From: Klebsiella oxytoca NBRC 105695
Lineage (GTDB): Bacteria > Pseudomonadota > Gammaproteobacteria > Enterobacterales > Enterobacteriaceae
DNA length: 64,000 bases
Assembly: GCF_001598695.1 (NCBI RefSeq)
Contig: NZ_BCZK01000011.1
Coordinates: 124,001 to 188,000 of the forward strand
Direction of reading: 5' to 3'
The notes beneath the pieces were generated by a model. It ran no database searches. It was not told the DNA's origin and was given only the letters and a program-made list of their open reading frames with translations. The number at the start of each line of letters is the position of its first letter. Positions within the stretch are counted from its first letter, which is position 1. Shown here piece after piece: positions 38,122 to 48,011 of the stretch. The translations under genes and the position numbers were made by a program.

Positions 38122-41100
38122 ATGCTCAGATATACCCGTAATGCCCTGGTTCTGGGATCGCTGGTTTTACTTAGCGGCTGCGATAACGGATCCTCTTCTT
38201 CTTCCTCTGGAAATCCCGACACTCCTGGTAATCAGGATGTGGTTGTACGTTTACCTGACGTTGCCGTACCCGGCGAAGCGGCCACGGCGGCAGAAAACCA
38301 GGCGGTCATCCACCTGGTGGATATTGCCGGCATTACCAGCAACAGCGCGGCGGACTACAGCAGCAAAAACCTCTATCTGTGGAATAACGAAACCTGCGAT
38401 GCGCTCAGCGCGCCGGTAGCGGACTGGAATGACGTCAGCACCACCCCGAGCGGCAGCGATAAATATGGCCCGTACTGGGTGATTCCGCTCAACAAAGAGA
38501 GCGGTTGTATCAACGTCATCGTTCGCGACGGCACCAATAAACTGATCGATAGCGATCTGCGGGTGGCGTTTGGCGACTTCACTGATCGTACGGTATCGGT
38601 GATCGCCGGTAACAGCGCGGTCTATGACTCCCGCGCTGACGCTTTCCGCGCCGCTTTTGGCGTCGCGCTGGCCGAAGCCCACTGGGTCGATAAAAATACG
38701 CTGCTGTGGCCGGGCGGACAGGACAAGCCCATTGTGCGCCTCTACTACAGCCACAGCAGTAAAGTGGCGGCGGATGGCGAAGGCAAATTTACCGACCGTT
38801 ACCTGAAACTGACGCCGACTACGGTCAATCAGCAGGTCAGCATGCGTTTCCCGCATCTTTCCAGCTATGCGGCTTTTAAACTGCCGGACAATGCGAACGT
38901 TGACGAGCTGCTGCAGGGCGAAACGGTCGCCATTGCCGCCGCAGAGGACGGGATCCTGATTTCCGCCACCCAGGTGCAGACGGCGGGCGTCCTGGATGAC
39001 ACCTATGCCGAAGCGGCGGAAGCGCTGAGCTACGGCGCGCAGTTGACCGACGGCGGCGTCACCTTCCGCGTCTGGGCGCCGACTGCTCAGCAGGTGGATG
39101 TGGTGGTCTACAGCGCGGACAAAAAAGTGATTGGCAGCCATCCGATGACCCGCGACAGCGCTTCCGGCGCGTGGTCGTGGCAGGGGGGCAGCGATCTGAA
39201 AGGCGCGTTCTACCGCTATGCGATGACGGTTTATCACCCGCAGTCGCGCAAGGTTGAACAGTATGAAGTCACCGACCCGTATGCGCATAGCCTGTCGACC
39301 AACTCGGAGTACAGCCAGGTGGTCGATCTCAACGACAGCGCCCTGAAGCCTGACGGCTGGGATAGCCTGACGATGCCGCATGCCCAGAAGACAAAAGCGG
39401 ATTTAGCGAAGATGACGATCCATGAATCGCATATTCGCGATCTCTCCGCCTGGGACCAGACCGTTCCGGCCGAACTGCGCGGTAAATATCTCGCGCTGAC
39501 CGCCGGCGACAGCAATATGGTACAGCATCTGAAGAAGCTCTCCGCCTCAGGCGTCACGCACATCGAGCTGCTGCCGGTCTTCGATCTGGCGACGGTGAAC
39601 GAGTTCAGTGACAAAGTCGCCGATATTCAGCAGCCGTTCAGCCGCCTGTGCGAAGTGAACAGCGCGGTGAAAAGCAGCGAGTTCGCCGGATACTGCGACA
39701 GCGGCTCCACCGTGGAGGAGGTGCTGAACCAGCTCAGGCAGAGCGATAGCCAGGATAATCCGCAGGTACAGGCGCTGAATACGCTGGTGGCGCAGACCGA
39801 CTCCTATAACTGGGGCTACGATCCGTTCCACTACACGGTTCCGGAAGGATCCTACGCGACCGATCCGGAAGGCACGACGCGCATCAAAGAGTTCCGTACC
39901 ATGATTCAGGCGATCAAGCAGGATCTTGGGATGAACGTGATCATGGACGTGGTATATAACCACACCAATGCCGCGGGTCCGACCGACCGCACGTCGGTGC
40001 TGGATAAGATAGTGCCCTGGTACTATCAGCGTCTGAATGAAACCACCGGCAGCGTTGAATCCGCCACCTGCTGTTCCGACTCTGCGCCGGAGCATCGGAT
40101 GTTCGCCAGGCTGATTGCCGACTCGCTGGCGGTATGGACCAAGGATTATAAAATCGATGGTTTCCGCTTCGATCTGATGGGCTATCATCCGAAAGCTCAA
40201 ATTCTCTCGGCGTGGGAGCGCATTAAAGCCCTGAATCCGGACATCTACTTCTTTGGTGAAGGCTGGGATTCAAACCAGAGCGACCGCTTTGAAATCGCCT
40301 CGCAGATCAATCTGAAAGGCACCGGTATCGGGACGTTCTCCGATCGTCTGCGCGACTCCGTGCGCGGCGGCGGCCCGTTTGATTCCGGCGATGCGCTGCG
40401 TCAAAACCAGGGCGTTGGCAGCGGCGCTGGCGTATTACCAAACGAGCTCACCAGCCTGAACGATGATCAGGTCCGTCATCTGGCCGATCTGACCCGTCTG
40501 GGGATGGCCGGTAACCTTGCTGACTTTGTGATGATCGACAAAGACGGCGCGGTGAAGAAAGGCAGCGAAATTGACTATAACGGCGCGCCTGGCGGCTATG
40601 CCGCAGATCCGACGGAAGTCGTCAACTATGTTTCGAAGCACGACAACCAGACGCTGTGGGATATGATCAGCTATAAAGCGTCCCAGGAAGCCGACCTGGC
40701 GACCCGCGTTCGCATGCAGGCCGTTTCGCTGGCGACGGTGATGCTCGGGCAGGGGATCGCTTTCGACCAGCAGGGTTCTGAACTGCTGCGCTCGAAATCC
40801 TTTACCCGCGACTCCTACGACTCCGGCGACTGGTTTAACCGTGTGGATTATTCCCTGCAGGACAATAACTACAACGTTGGTATGCCGCGCATCAGCGATG
40901 ACGGCAGTAACTATGACGTGATTTCGCGCGTCAAAGATATGGTTGCCGCTCCGGGCGAAGCGGAGCTGAAGCAGATGACCGCCTTCTACCAGGAGCTGAC
41001 CGAGCTGCGTAAATCCTCGCCGCTGTTCACCTTAGGTGAGGGCAGCGCGGTGATGAAGCGCGTTGATTTCCGTAATACCGGTTCAGACCAGCAGGCCGGT

Positions 41101-41394
41101 CTGCTGATTATGACCGTGGATGACGGGGTGAAAGCGGGCGCCAGTCTGGATAGCCGTCTTGACGGCCTGGTGGTGGCGATCAACGCTGCGCCGGAAAGCC
41201 GTACGCTGAATGAGTTTGCCGGTGAGACGCTGCAACTGAGCGCGATCCAGCAGGCGGCGGGCGAAAATTCGCTGGCTCACGGCGTGCAGATTGCCGCAGA
41301 CGGCACGGTCACCCTGCCGGCATGGTCGGTGGCGGTGCTGGAAATGCCGCAGGGCGATGCTCAGGGCGCGGGGCTGCCGGTCAGCAGCAAGTAA
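38122..41394 (+). CDS. pulA: Pullulanase PulA, surface lipoprotein
   Basis: A 1090-residue debranching enzyme that hydrolyses alpha-1,6 bonds in pullulan and branched dextrins. It is exported by Sec, lipidated and moved to the cell surface by the pul type II secretion system. The start at MLRYTRNAL gives a signal sequence with lipobox LLSGC; an ATG six codons upstream is possible. Domains: a Ser-rich linker, CBM41 and N-terminal beta domains, a CBM48 region (GVTFRVWAPTAQQV), then the GH13 barrel with region I DVVYNHT, region II DGFRFDLMG (nucleophile Asp), region III FFGEGWD (acid Glu) and region IV VSKHDN, and a C-terminal beta domain. Asp at +2 after the lipidated Cys is the residue known to prevent outer-membrane sorting before secretion. 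Confidence 0.97.
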   Translation: MLRYTRNALVLGSLVLLSGCDNGSSSSSSGNPDTPGNQDVVVRLPDVAVPGEAATAAENQAVIHLVDIAGITSNSAADYSSKNLYLWNNETCDALSAPVADWNDVSTTPSGSDKYGPYWVIPLNKESGCINVIVRDGTNKLIDSDLRVAFGDFTDRTVSVIAGNSAVYDSRADAFRAAFGVALAEAHWVDKNTLLWPGGQDKPIVRLYYSHSSKVAADGEGKFTDRYLKLTPTTVNQQVSMRFPHLSSYAAFKLPDNANVDELLQGETVAIAAAEDGILISATQVQTAGVLDDTYAEAAEALSYGAQLTDGGVTFRVWAPTAQQVDVVVYSADKKVIGSHPMTRDSASGAWSWQGGSDLKGAFYRYAMTVYHPQSRKVEQYEVTDPYAHSLSTNSEYSQVVDLNDSALKPDGWDSLTMPHAQKTKADLAKMTIHESHIRDLSAWDQTVPAELRGKYLALTAGDSNMVQHLKKLSASGVTHIELLPVFDLATVNEFSDKVADIQQPFSRLCEVNSAVKSSEFAGYCDSGSTVEEVLNQLRQSDSQDNPQVQALNTLVAQTDSYNWGYDPFHYTVPEGSYATDPEGTTRIKEFRTMIQAIKQDLGMNVIMDVVYNHTNAAGPTDRTSVLDKIVPWYYQRLNETTGSVESATCCSDSAPEHRMFARLIADSLAVWTKDYKIDGFRFDLMGYHPKAQILSAWERIKALNPDIYFFGEGWDSNQSDRFEIASQINLKGTGIGTFSDRLRDSVRGGGPFDSGDALRQNQGVGSGAGVLPNELTSLNDDQVRHLADLTRLGMAGNLADFVMIDKDGAVKKGSEIDYNGAPGGYAADPTEVVNYVSKHDNQTLWDMISYKASQEADLATRVRMQAVSLATVMLGQGIAFDQQGSELLRSKSFTRDSYDSGDWFNRVDYSLQDNNYNVGMPRISDDGSNYDVISRVKDMVAAPGEAELKQMTAFYQELTELRKSSPLFTLGEGSAVMKRVDFRNTGSDQQAGLLIMTVDDGVKAGASLDSRLDGLVVAINAAPESRTLNEFAGETLQLSAIQQAAGENSLAHGVQIAADGTVTLPAWSVAVLEMPQGDAQGAGLPVSSK

Positions 41395-41404
41395 GACCTT
41401 AACC

Positions 41405-41438
41405 TCCCGGCCCGCGGCGTACAAACCGCGGGCCGGGA
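41405..41438 (+). terminator. Strong hairpin between pulA and pulB
   Basis: TCCCGGCCCGCGG and its exact complement form a 13-bp GC-rich stem with an 8-nt loop, 10 bp after the pulA stop and 27 bp before pulB. No T run follows, so it could stabilise the pulA mRNA 3' end or lower read-through into pulB. Confidence 0.6.
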
Positions 41439-41465
41439 TGGCGTGTCCTGATTAAGGAGAAATCC

Positions 41466-41990
41466 GTGCTTGTTCGTGAGCAAGAACCGTACCCGCCGTC
41501 CAGTCCCCCGGCGGGGGGCGGGAAAATGGTGCAAATCCCCTACGTGACCGTACCGCTGTATGCCGCGCTGCTGATTGCGCTCGGCTGGTTTGGCGGCGAG
41601 CAGTGGCGGAATAAACCCGTCCCGCAGCCGATAACGCAGCCGGTAGCCCATGCGGCGTTAGTGCCGCTGAATCAACCGGCGGTCAAAACTGCCGTCAAGC
41701 CGGTTAAAGCCGGGCCAGAAACGCAGGCCGTTGCGGAGGCGCCGATCGATGAAGATCATCTGCCGCCTCTGCGCTACAGCGCGCACGTCTACGCCACCCT
41801 GGCGGAGAAACGCAGCATTGTATTAAACGGACAATCCTGGAAGGAGGGCGACTCGCCGCTGGCGAATCTGGTTATCGAGCAGATCCAGCAGGATCTCACC
41901 GTCTTTAGCTTTAACGGTAAAACGTTTACCCTCGCGGCGCTGGATGACTGGCCGGGCGGGACGATTGAGGAGAGTCCGCAGGGAGAATAA
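41466..41990 (+). CDS. pulB: PulB (GspB-family) protein
   Basis: A 174-residue protein with one N-terminal membrane anchor (VPLYAALLIALGWFGG) preceded by a short Pro-rich cytoplasmic tail, a Pro/Val-rich linker and a C-terminal GspB-type domain (LPPLRYSAHVYA ... RSIVLNGQSWKEGD). In other bacteria GspB works with the GspA ATPase to insert the secretin through peptidoglycan; no gspA is in this locus. PulB was reported dispensable for pullulanase secretion. The start is GTG with AAGGAG upstream. Confidence 0.93.
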   Translation: MLVREQEPYPPSSPPAGGGKMVQIPYVTVPLYAALLIALGWFGGEQWRNKPVPQPITQPVAHAALVPLNQPAVKTAVKPVKAGPETQAVAEAPIDEDHLPPLRYSAHVYATLAEKRSIVLNGQSWKEGDSPLANLVIEQIQQDLTVFSFNGKTFTLAALDDWPGGTIEESPQGE

Positions 41991-42025
41991 AAATAGCGCG
42001 AGCGGAATTAAAATAATCGCTATTT
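41989..42025. terminator. Possible terminator between convergent pulB and pulS
   Basis: AAATAGCG and CGCTATTT form an 8-bp stem with a 19-nt AT-rich loop, flanked by A and T runs. The right arm overlaps the pulS stop. The long loop makes this tentative. Confidence 0.35.
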
Positions 42026-42397
42026 ATTGCCGCGCAGGCTATCAATAAATGGCGCCAGCTGGCGATTAAACTGGCTGCATTTTGTGGCTTCCGGGGTACT
42101 ATCCTGCTGGAGCTGTTGATATAGCTGCGCGCTGCGCTGGCTCAGCAGATTATCATCAATATTTGCCCATCCGCGTTTTTTACCGACGTTTATTGCCGCA
42201 CGGTTAATTGCGTCATCGGCAGGCAGATCGCTGCGGTTGCATTTATTCTTCAGATAGCGCGCCCCGGCGGCGACGGAGGCAAGCTGCTCAAGCTGAGCCT
42301 CACCGCTAACCGCAGGACTCAGGGTTGTCTGACGATTTTGCTGACAGCCTGAGAGCAGGGCAACCGCCATAAGCGGAAATATAATAAAGTTGCGCAT
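42020..42397 (-). CDS. pulS: Pilotin lipoprotein PulS (GspS)
   Basis: A 125-residue outer-membrane lipoprotein that binds the S-domain of PulD, protects it and pilots it to the outer membrane. The signal ends in lipobox LLSGC; the mature alpha-helical domain has the conserved disulfide cysteines (NKCNRSD and ATKCSQ). It lies apart from the pulC-O and pulAB operons. In K. oxytoca it is expressed independently of maltose induction. Confidence 0.95.
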   Translation of the reverse strand: MRNFIIFPLMAVALLSGCQQNRQTTLSPAVSGEAQLEQLASVAAGARYLKNKCNRSDLPADDAINRAAINVGKKRGWANIDDNLLSQRSAQLYQQLQQDSTPEATKCSQFNRQLAPFIDSLRGNK

Positions 42398-42969
42398 AAT
42401 CTATTAAGCAGAAAAATTAATTGGCTGACAGTTTAACAAATATTTTTCGGCAGTCATCAGAAAATCTGCCAAATTATAAATGTTAAGTGGCTCGCGTTTT
42501 TATCATTGCGCTCTTTTAAATCTCATTTTCTTTCATCTGGGTCGTTTCTGTTTTCCGGCGGAAATAATATTTTCCGGCCTTACTGCTTCGGTTTGTTTCT
42601 GCGGCCAGCAGAAGGTTACGGGCGCACATTTTTATGTTGTTAAAAAACATCACAATTTCCCTGAGGTTGTCCGGCGAGGATGTAAAATGCTGGTTAAGAA
42701 TGTCGCGGTTTAGTGCTATCCTGTATTCCCTGGACAATCCGTTCCGTGTCCCGAATAATTCTGTCGATGAAGCGTGTAACAATGTGATTTGTATGGTGAA
42801 TTTTTAAAGTGAAAATCATGCGAGCGACATGATAATGCGTCGCGCAGTCCATAAATGGTTGCCTGAAAAACAACACCTTCGGGCGGCAATTTGAGAGATT
42901 TCTTCTTTCCCCCATCCGGGGAAACATTGAGAATCAGGCCTTTACGCCTGTAAGTTGCGGAGAAAAAGC
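42398..42969. other. 572-bp AT-rich gap between pulS and mrcB
   Basis: No recognisable gene is present; short frames on both strands (up to 88 codons) have no ribosome site or family features that I recognise. The stretch is much more AT-rich than both neighbours and marks the right edge of the pul insertion. It should contain the pulS and mrcB promoters. One sigma-70-like candidate reading toward mrcB is TTAAGA (42694-42699), 17-bp spacer, TATCCT (42717-42722); confidence in it is low. Confidence 0.5.
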
Positions 42970-45522
42970 ATGGCGGGAGATGACCGCGAGCCGATCGGAC
43001 GTAAGGGGAGACCCTCGCGCCCGGCAAAACAAAAGGTAACTCGCCGTCGGGTTCGGGAAGAGGACTACGACGATGATTACGATGATGACTATGAGGATGA
43101 AAAACCGATGCCGAGGAAAGGAAAAGGCAAAGGCGGTAAACCCCCTCGTCGTAAACGCACCTGGCTGTGGCTGCTGATTAAAATTGGGGTCGTCTGTGCG
43201 GTATTGATTGCCGCCTATGGCGTCTACCTTGACCAGAAAATCCGCAGCCGCATTGACGGGAAAGTCTGGGATCTGCCCGCGGCGGTTTATGGCCGAATGG
43301 TCAACCTTGAGCCGGATATGCAGATCAGCAAAAACGAAATGGTGCGCCTGCTCAACGCGACGCAGTATCGCCAGGTGAGCGCGATGACGCGTCCGGGGGA
43401 ATATACGGTACAGGCCAACAGTATCGAGATGATCCGCCGTCCGTTCGATTTCCCGGACAGTAAAGAAGGCCAGGTGCGCGCGCGTCTGACCTTTAATGGC
43501 GATCGTCTCGACACCATCGAGAACATGGATAATAACCGCCAGTTCGGTTTCTTCCGTCTCGATCCGCGCCTGATCACCATGCTGCAATCGGCTAACGGCG
43601 AACAGCGTCTGTTTGTGAAGCGCAACGGCTTCCCGGATCTGCTGGTGGATACTCTGCTGGCGACGGAAGACCGCCATTTTTACGAACACGACGGCATCAG
43701 CCTTTACTCCATTGGCCGTGCGGTGCTGGCTAACCTGACCGCCGGTCGTACGGTGCAGGGGGCGAGTACGCTGACCCAGCAGCTGGTGAAGAACCTGTTC
43801 CTCTCCAGCGAACGTTCGTACTGGCGCAAGATAAACGAAGCCTATATGGCGCTGATCGTCGATGCCCGCTACAGCAAGGATCGTATCCTTGAGCTGTACA
43901 TGAACGAGGTGTACCTCGGTCAGAGCGGCGATAACGAGATCCGCGGCTTCCCGCTGGCGAGCCTCTATTACTTTGGTCGTCCGGTGGAAGAGCTCAGCCT
44001 CGATCAGCAGGCGCTGCTGGTGGGGATGGTAAAAGGCGCGTCGGTTTACAACCCGTGGCGTAACCCGAAGCTGGCGCTGGAGCGACGCAACCTCGTGCTG
44101 CGTCTTCTGCAGCAGCAGCAGGTTATCGATCAGGAGCTGTATGACATGCTCAGCGCGCGTCCGCTGGGCGTACAGCCGCGCGGTGGGGTGATCTCTCCGC
44201 AGCCGGCGTTTATGCAGATGGTGCGTCAGGAGCTGCAGGCGAAACTGGGCGATAAAGTCAAAGATCTCTCCGGCGTGAAGATCTTTACCACCTTCGATTC
44301 CGTGGCGCAGGATGCGGCGGAAAAAGCGGCGATAGAGGGTATTCCGGCGCTGAAGAAACAGCGTAAGCTACCGGATCTGGAAACCGCGATGGTGGTTGTC
44401 GACCGCTTCACCGGAGAAGTACGGGCGATGGTCGGCGGGGCGGAGCCGCAGTTTGCTGGCTATAACCGCGCAATGCAGGCGCGCCGTTCGATTGGCTCGC
44501 TGGCAAAACCGGCGACCTATCTGACCGCGCTAAGTCAGCCGAATCAGTATCGTCTAAATACCTGGATCGCCGATGCGCCTATCTCGATTCGTCTGTCTAA
44601 CGGCCAGACATGGTCGCCGCAGAACGACGATCGTCGCTACAGCGAGAGCGGGAAGGTGATGCTGGTTGACGCGCTGACGCGTTCAATGAACGTGCCGACG
44701 GTGAATCTCGGGATGGCGCTGGGCCTGCCGGCGGTGGTTGATACCTGGACTAAACTGGGCGCGCCCAGGAATCAGCTGAATGCGGTTCCTTCTATGCTGC
44801 TGGGGGCGCTGAACCTGACGCCGATTGAAGTGGCGCAGGCGTTCCAGACCATTGCCAGCGGTGGCAACCGCGCGCCGCTGTCAGCGCTGCGTTCGGTGAT
44901 CGCTGAAGATGGTACCGTACTCTATCAAAGCTATCCGCAGGCGGAACGGGCGGTACCGGCGCAGGCGGCTTATATGACGCTCTGGACTATGCAGCAGGTG
45001 GTGCAGCGCGGTACCGGTCGTCAGCTGGGCGCGAAGTATCCGGGCCTGCATCTGGCGGGTAAAACCGGGACCACCAACAACAACGTTGATACCTGGTTTG
45101 CCGGTATTGACGGCGGTCAGGTGACCATTACCTGGGTGGGACGCGATAATAACCAGCCGACTAAGCTGTACGGCGCCAGCGGCGCAATGTCGATTTACCA
45201 GCGCTATCTGGCTAACCAGACGCCGACTCCGCTGGTCCTGACTCCGCCGGAAGATGTGGTGGATATGGGCGTCGATAGCAGCGGTAACTTTGTCTGCAGC
45301 GGCGGCATGCGTTCGCTTCCGGTATGGACGACCTCGCCGGACGCGCTTTGTCGCCAGGGCGAACTGATTCAACAGCAGCAGCTCCAGCAGCAGCAGGCGA
45401 ATAATCCGTTCAATCAGTCCGGGCAACAGCCGCAACAGCAGCAAAATCAGCAGCAACCGCCGAAGCAGGAGAAGAGCGATGGCGTAGCGGGCTGGATTAA
45501 AGATATGTTCGGCGGTAATTAA
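42970..45522 (+). CDS. mrcB: Penicillin-binding protein 1B (bifunctional transglycosylase/transpeptidase)
   Basis: An 850-residue class A PBP that polymerises and crosslinks peptidoglycan at the inner membrane, with outer-membrane activator LpoB. The order is: an acidic, Tyr/Asp-rich cytoplasmic tail; a transmembrane segment at about 67-87; UB2H; GT51 domain ([12 protein letters not shown] with catalytic Glu, [12 protein letters not shown]); and transpeptidase with SLAK, SMN and KTGTTN. The tail ends in a Gln-rich stretch. The start at MAGDD follows GGAG; Met47 could give the shorter form known in E. coli. Confidence 0.97.
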   Translation: MAGDDREPIGRKGRPSRPAKQKVTRRRVREEDYDDDYDDDYEDEKPMPRKGKGKGGKPPRRKRTWLWLLIKIGVVCAVLIAAYGVYLDQKIRSRIDGKVWDLPAAVYGRMVNLEPDMQISKNEMVRLLNATQYRQVSAMTRPGEYTVQANSIEMIRRPFDFPDSKEGQVRARLTFNGDRLDTIENMDNNRQFGFFRLDPRLITMLQSANGEQRLFVKRNGFPDLLVDTLLATEDRHFYEHDGISLYSIGRAVLANLTAGRTVQGASTLTQQLVKNLFLSSERSYWRKINEAYMALIVDARYSKDRILELYMNEVYLGQSGDNEIRGFPLASLYYFGRPVEELSLDQQALLVGMVKGASVYNPWRNPKLALERRNLVLRLLQQQQVIDQELYDMLSARPLGVQPRGGVISPQPAFMQMVRQELQAKLGDKVKDLSGVKIFTTFDSVAQDAAEKAAIEGIPALKKQRKLPDLETAMVVVDRFTGEVRAMVGGAEPQFAGYNRAMQARRSIGSLAKPATYLTALSQPNQYRLNTWIADAPISIRLSNGQTWSPQNDDRRYSESGKVMLVDALTRSMNVPTVNLGMALGLPAVVDTWTKLGAPRNQLNAVPSMLLGALNLTPIEVAQAFQTIASGGNRAPLSALRSVIAEDGTVLYQSYPQAERAVPAQAAYMTLWTMQQVVQRGTGRQLGAKYPGLHLAGKTGTTNNNVDTWFAGIDGGQVTITWVGRDNNQPTKLYGASGAMSIYQRYLANQTPTPLVLTPPEDVVDMGVDSSGNFVCSGGMRSLPVWTTSPDALCRQGELIQQQQLQQQQANNPFNQSGQQPQQQQNQQQPPKQEKSDGVAGWIKDMFGGN

Positions 45523-45579
45523 CTCGTCGTTGCATCCTGAAAGCCGGCGCCTTGTTGGTTGAGTGGGTGCAGGAATAGT

Positions 45580-45614
45580 GGCCCTCTAATACCTCAGTAT
45601 TAGAGGGCCTTTTT
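45580..45614 (+). terminator. Rho-independent terminator of mrcB
   Basis: GGCCCTCTAATAC and GTATTAGAGGGCC form a perfect 13-bp stem with a CTCA loop, followed by TTTTT. It lies about 58 bp after the mrcB stop. Confidence 0.95.
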
Positions 45615-45741
45615 ATATCTGTAAATTAATTAACAGCCTTATAACCCCACAATTACCGTCTGGTTATTTATTCATCCTTTGATAGCCCGCAGGGGGCATA
45701 TTTCTTGCCTTGCCGCGCTCGTTTCGCCTATTATGTCAGCC

Positions 45742-45778
45742 GTTATAATAATAATTCTCGTTTACGTTATCATTAACT
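45742..45778 (+). promoter_or_regulatory. Fur-box region upstream of fhuA
   Basis: A run of AT-rich hexamers (ATAATA, ATAATT, CTCGTT, ATCATT) about 20-55 bp before fhuA resembles the overlapping NATWAT units of Fur-binding sites and the known E. coli fhuA operator. Iron repression is therefore expected. Confidence 0.65.
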
Positions 45779-45796
45779 TCTATCAGAGATATACCC

Positions 45797-48001
45797 ATGG
45801 CGCGTCTTAAAACTGCTCAGCCAAATCACTCGCTGCGTAAAATCGCAGCTGTAGTAGCCACGGCGGTTAGCGGCATGTCTGTTTATGCACAGGCGGCAGT
45901 TGAACCGAAAGAAGAAACCATTACCGTAACCGCCGCTCCGGCTCCGCAGGAGAGCGCCTGGGGACCGGCAGCGACCATCGCGGCGAAACATTCGGCTACC
46001 GCAACAAAAACCGATACACCCATCGAAAAAACGCCGCAGTCTATTTCCGTGGTGACCCGCCAGGAAATGGAGATGAAGCAGCCGACGACGGTCAAAGAAG
46101 CGCTGGCCTATACCCCTGGCGTATTCTCGACCCGCGGCAGCTCAACCACCTATGATGTGGTGACGATTCGTGGTTTCACCACCTCAACGACGGTGAATAC
46201 CAACCAGTATCTGGATGGGATGAAGCTGCAGGGTAATAACTATTCTGAAGTCTCAATGGACCCTTATTTCCTCGAACGCGTGGAAGTGATGCGCGGGCCA
46301 ACGTCGGTGCTGTACGGCAACAGCAACCCTGGCGGCATCGTCAGCATGGTCAGCAAGCGTCCGACGACTGAACCGCTGAAAGAAATCCAATTTAAAATGG
46401 GTACCGATAACCTGTGGCAGACGGGCTTTGATTTCAGCGATGCCATTGATGAAGACGGCGTGTGGTCATATCGTCTGACCGGTTTAGGCCGCAGCCAGGA
46501 TGCTCAGCAGCAGATGGCGAAATCAACCCGCTATGCGGTCGCTCCTTCCTTTAGCTGGCGTCCGGATGACAAAACGGACTTCACTTTCCTGAGTAATTTC
46601 CAGAGCGATCCGTATGCCGGGTATTACGGCTGGCTGCCGCGTGAAGGGACAGTGGTGCCCTATTACGACGCCAACGGTAAGGCGCATAAGCTGCCGACGG
46701 ACTTTAACGAAGGCGAAGCGAACAATAAGATGTCTCGCCGTCAGCAGATGGTTGGCTACAGCTTCTCGCATCAGTTCGATGACACTTTCACCGTGCGTCA
46801 GAACCTGCGTTATGCCAACGCCCATACTCTGTATCGTTCAGTCTATGGCAACGGATATACGCCGACAGGCAAAATCAACCGTGCGTATGTTCGCTCCGAT
46901 GAGAACCTTAATACGTTTACCGTTGATACCCAGTTGCAGTCTGATTTCGCTACCGGCGCGGTAGGGCACACCCTGTTAACCGGCGTAGACTATTCGCGCA
47001 TGCGCAATGATGTGAACGCGGATTACGGGACGGCTTCCGCGATTGATATGCAGAACCCGCAGTATGGCAATGCAAACGTGAGCGTTAACTTCCCCTATTC
47101 AGTGCTGAACCGTATGGAGCAGACCGGTCTCTATGCCCAGGATCAGATGGCGTGGGATAAGTGGGTGATGACGCTGGGGGGCCGCTACGACTATGCGATG
47201 GCTTCAACCCTGACGCGCCCTGCGAATACCCTCGCCAAAAATCACGATCAGCAATTCACCTGGCGCGGCGGCATTAACTATCTGTTTGATAATGGTATCT
47301 CGCCATACTTCAGCTACAGCCAGTCTTTTGAGCCGGTTTCCGGATCGTCGCGGGATGGCAAACCTTTCGATGCTTCCCACGGCGAGCAGTATGAAGCCGG
47401 CGTGAAGTACGTACCGAAGGATATGCCGGTGGTGCTGACCGCCGCAGTATATCAGCTGACCAAAGATAAAAACCTGACGGCGGATCCGAACAACGCCTCA
47501 TTCAGTATCCAGACGGGCGAAATCCGCTCTCGCGGGATTGAGCTGGAGGCGAAAGCGGCGGTTAATGCCAATATTAACGTGACGGCTTCTTACACCTATA
47601 CGGATGCTCAGTACCAGCACGACACCACCTTTAACGGCAAGCGTCCGGCAGAAGTCCCGCGCAATATGGCCTCGCTGTGGGCAGATTATACTTTCCACGA
47701 AACCGCGCTGAGCGGTCTGACAGTGGGCGCCGGTGCTCGCTATGTCGGTTCAACGGTAAGTTATTACAAAAACGATACTTCGACCGGGAAAAAAGACGAC
47801 TCCTTCAACGTCGCGGGCTACGCGTTAATGGATGCCACCGTGAAATACGATCTCGCGCGCTTTGGTTTGCCGGGCTCGTCGATCGGAGTCAACGTCAATA
47901 ACCTGTTCGATCGTGAATACGTTTCCAGCTGCTACAGCGAATACGCATGTTACTGGGGCGCTGAGCGTCAGGTTGTGGCGACCGCGACTTTCCGTTTCTA
48001 A
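45797..48001 (+). CDS. fhuA: Ferrichrome outer-membrane receptor FhuA
   Basis: A 734-residue TonB-dependent receptor for ferrichrome-type hydroxamate siderophores; in E. coli it also admits phages T1, T5 and phi80, albomycin and colicin M. The signal peptide ends at YAQA, followed by the TonB box 'EETITVTA'. The plug domain (RGFTTSTTVNTNQYLDG, VLYGNSNPGGIVSMVSKRP) precedes a 22-strand barrel ending in 'ATATFRF'. The last extracellular loop disulfide (CYSEYAC) is present. It is the first gene of fhuACDB. Confidence 0.96.
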   Translation: MARLKTAQPNHSLRKIAAVVATAVSGMSVYAQAAVEPKEETITVTAAPAPQESAWGPAATIAAKHSATATKTDTPIEKTPQSISVVTRQEMEMKQPTTVKEALAYTPGVFSTRGSSTTYDVVTIRGFTTSTTVNTNQYLDGMKLQGNNYSEVSMDPYFLERVEVMRGPTSVLYGNSNPGGIVSMVSKRPTTEPLKEIQFKMGTDNLWQTGFDFSDAIDEDGVWSYRLTGLGRSQDAQQQMAKSTRYAVAPSFSWRPDDKTDFTFLSNFQSDPYAGYYGWLPREGTVVPYYDANGKAHKLPTDFNEGEANNKMSRRQQMVGYSFSHQFDDTFTVRQNLRYANAHTLYRSVYGNGYTPTGKINRAYVRSDENLNTFTVDTQLQSDFATGAVGHTLLTGVDYSRMRNDVNADYGTASAIDMQNPQYGNANVSVNFPYSVLNRMEQTGLYAQDQMAWDKWVMTLGGRYDYAMASTLTRPANTLAKNHDQQFTWRGGINYLFDNGISPYFSYSQSFEPVSGSSRDGKPFDASHGEQYEAGVKYVPKDMPVVLTAAVYQLTKDKNLTADPNNASFSIQTGEIRSRGIELEAKAAVNANINVTASYTYTDAQYQHDTTFNGKRPAEVPRNMASLWADYTFHETALSGLTVGAGARYVGSTVSYYKNDTSTGKKDDSFNVAGYALMDATVKYDLARFGLPGSSIGVNVNNLFDREYVSSCYSEYACYWGAERQVVATATFRF

Positions 48002-48011
48002 CCACTTAACG

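Noticed and set aside
38251-39381. 376-codon open frame antisense to pulA
   Set aside because: It mirrors the pulA coding pattern and has no independent support.
26150-42397. The pul locus as a new secretion system
   Set aside because: Every gene matches a known pul/gsp component in the established order; it is a classical type II secretion locus.
42516-42782. 88-codon frame on the minus strand between pulS and mrcB
   Set aside because: No ribosome site, no recognisable motif, and AT-rich sequence where chance frames are common.
45360-45465. CAG/CAA-rich tract at the end of mrcB as a possible microsatellite or CRISPR-like array
   Set aside because: It is in-frame coding for the Gln-rich PBP1B tail, as in E. 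coli, with no spacer structure.
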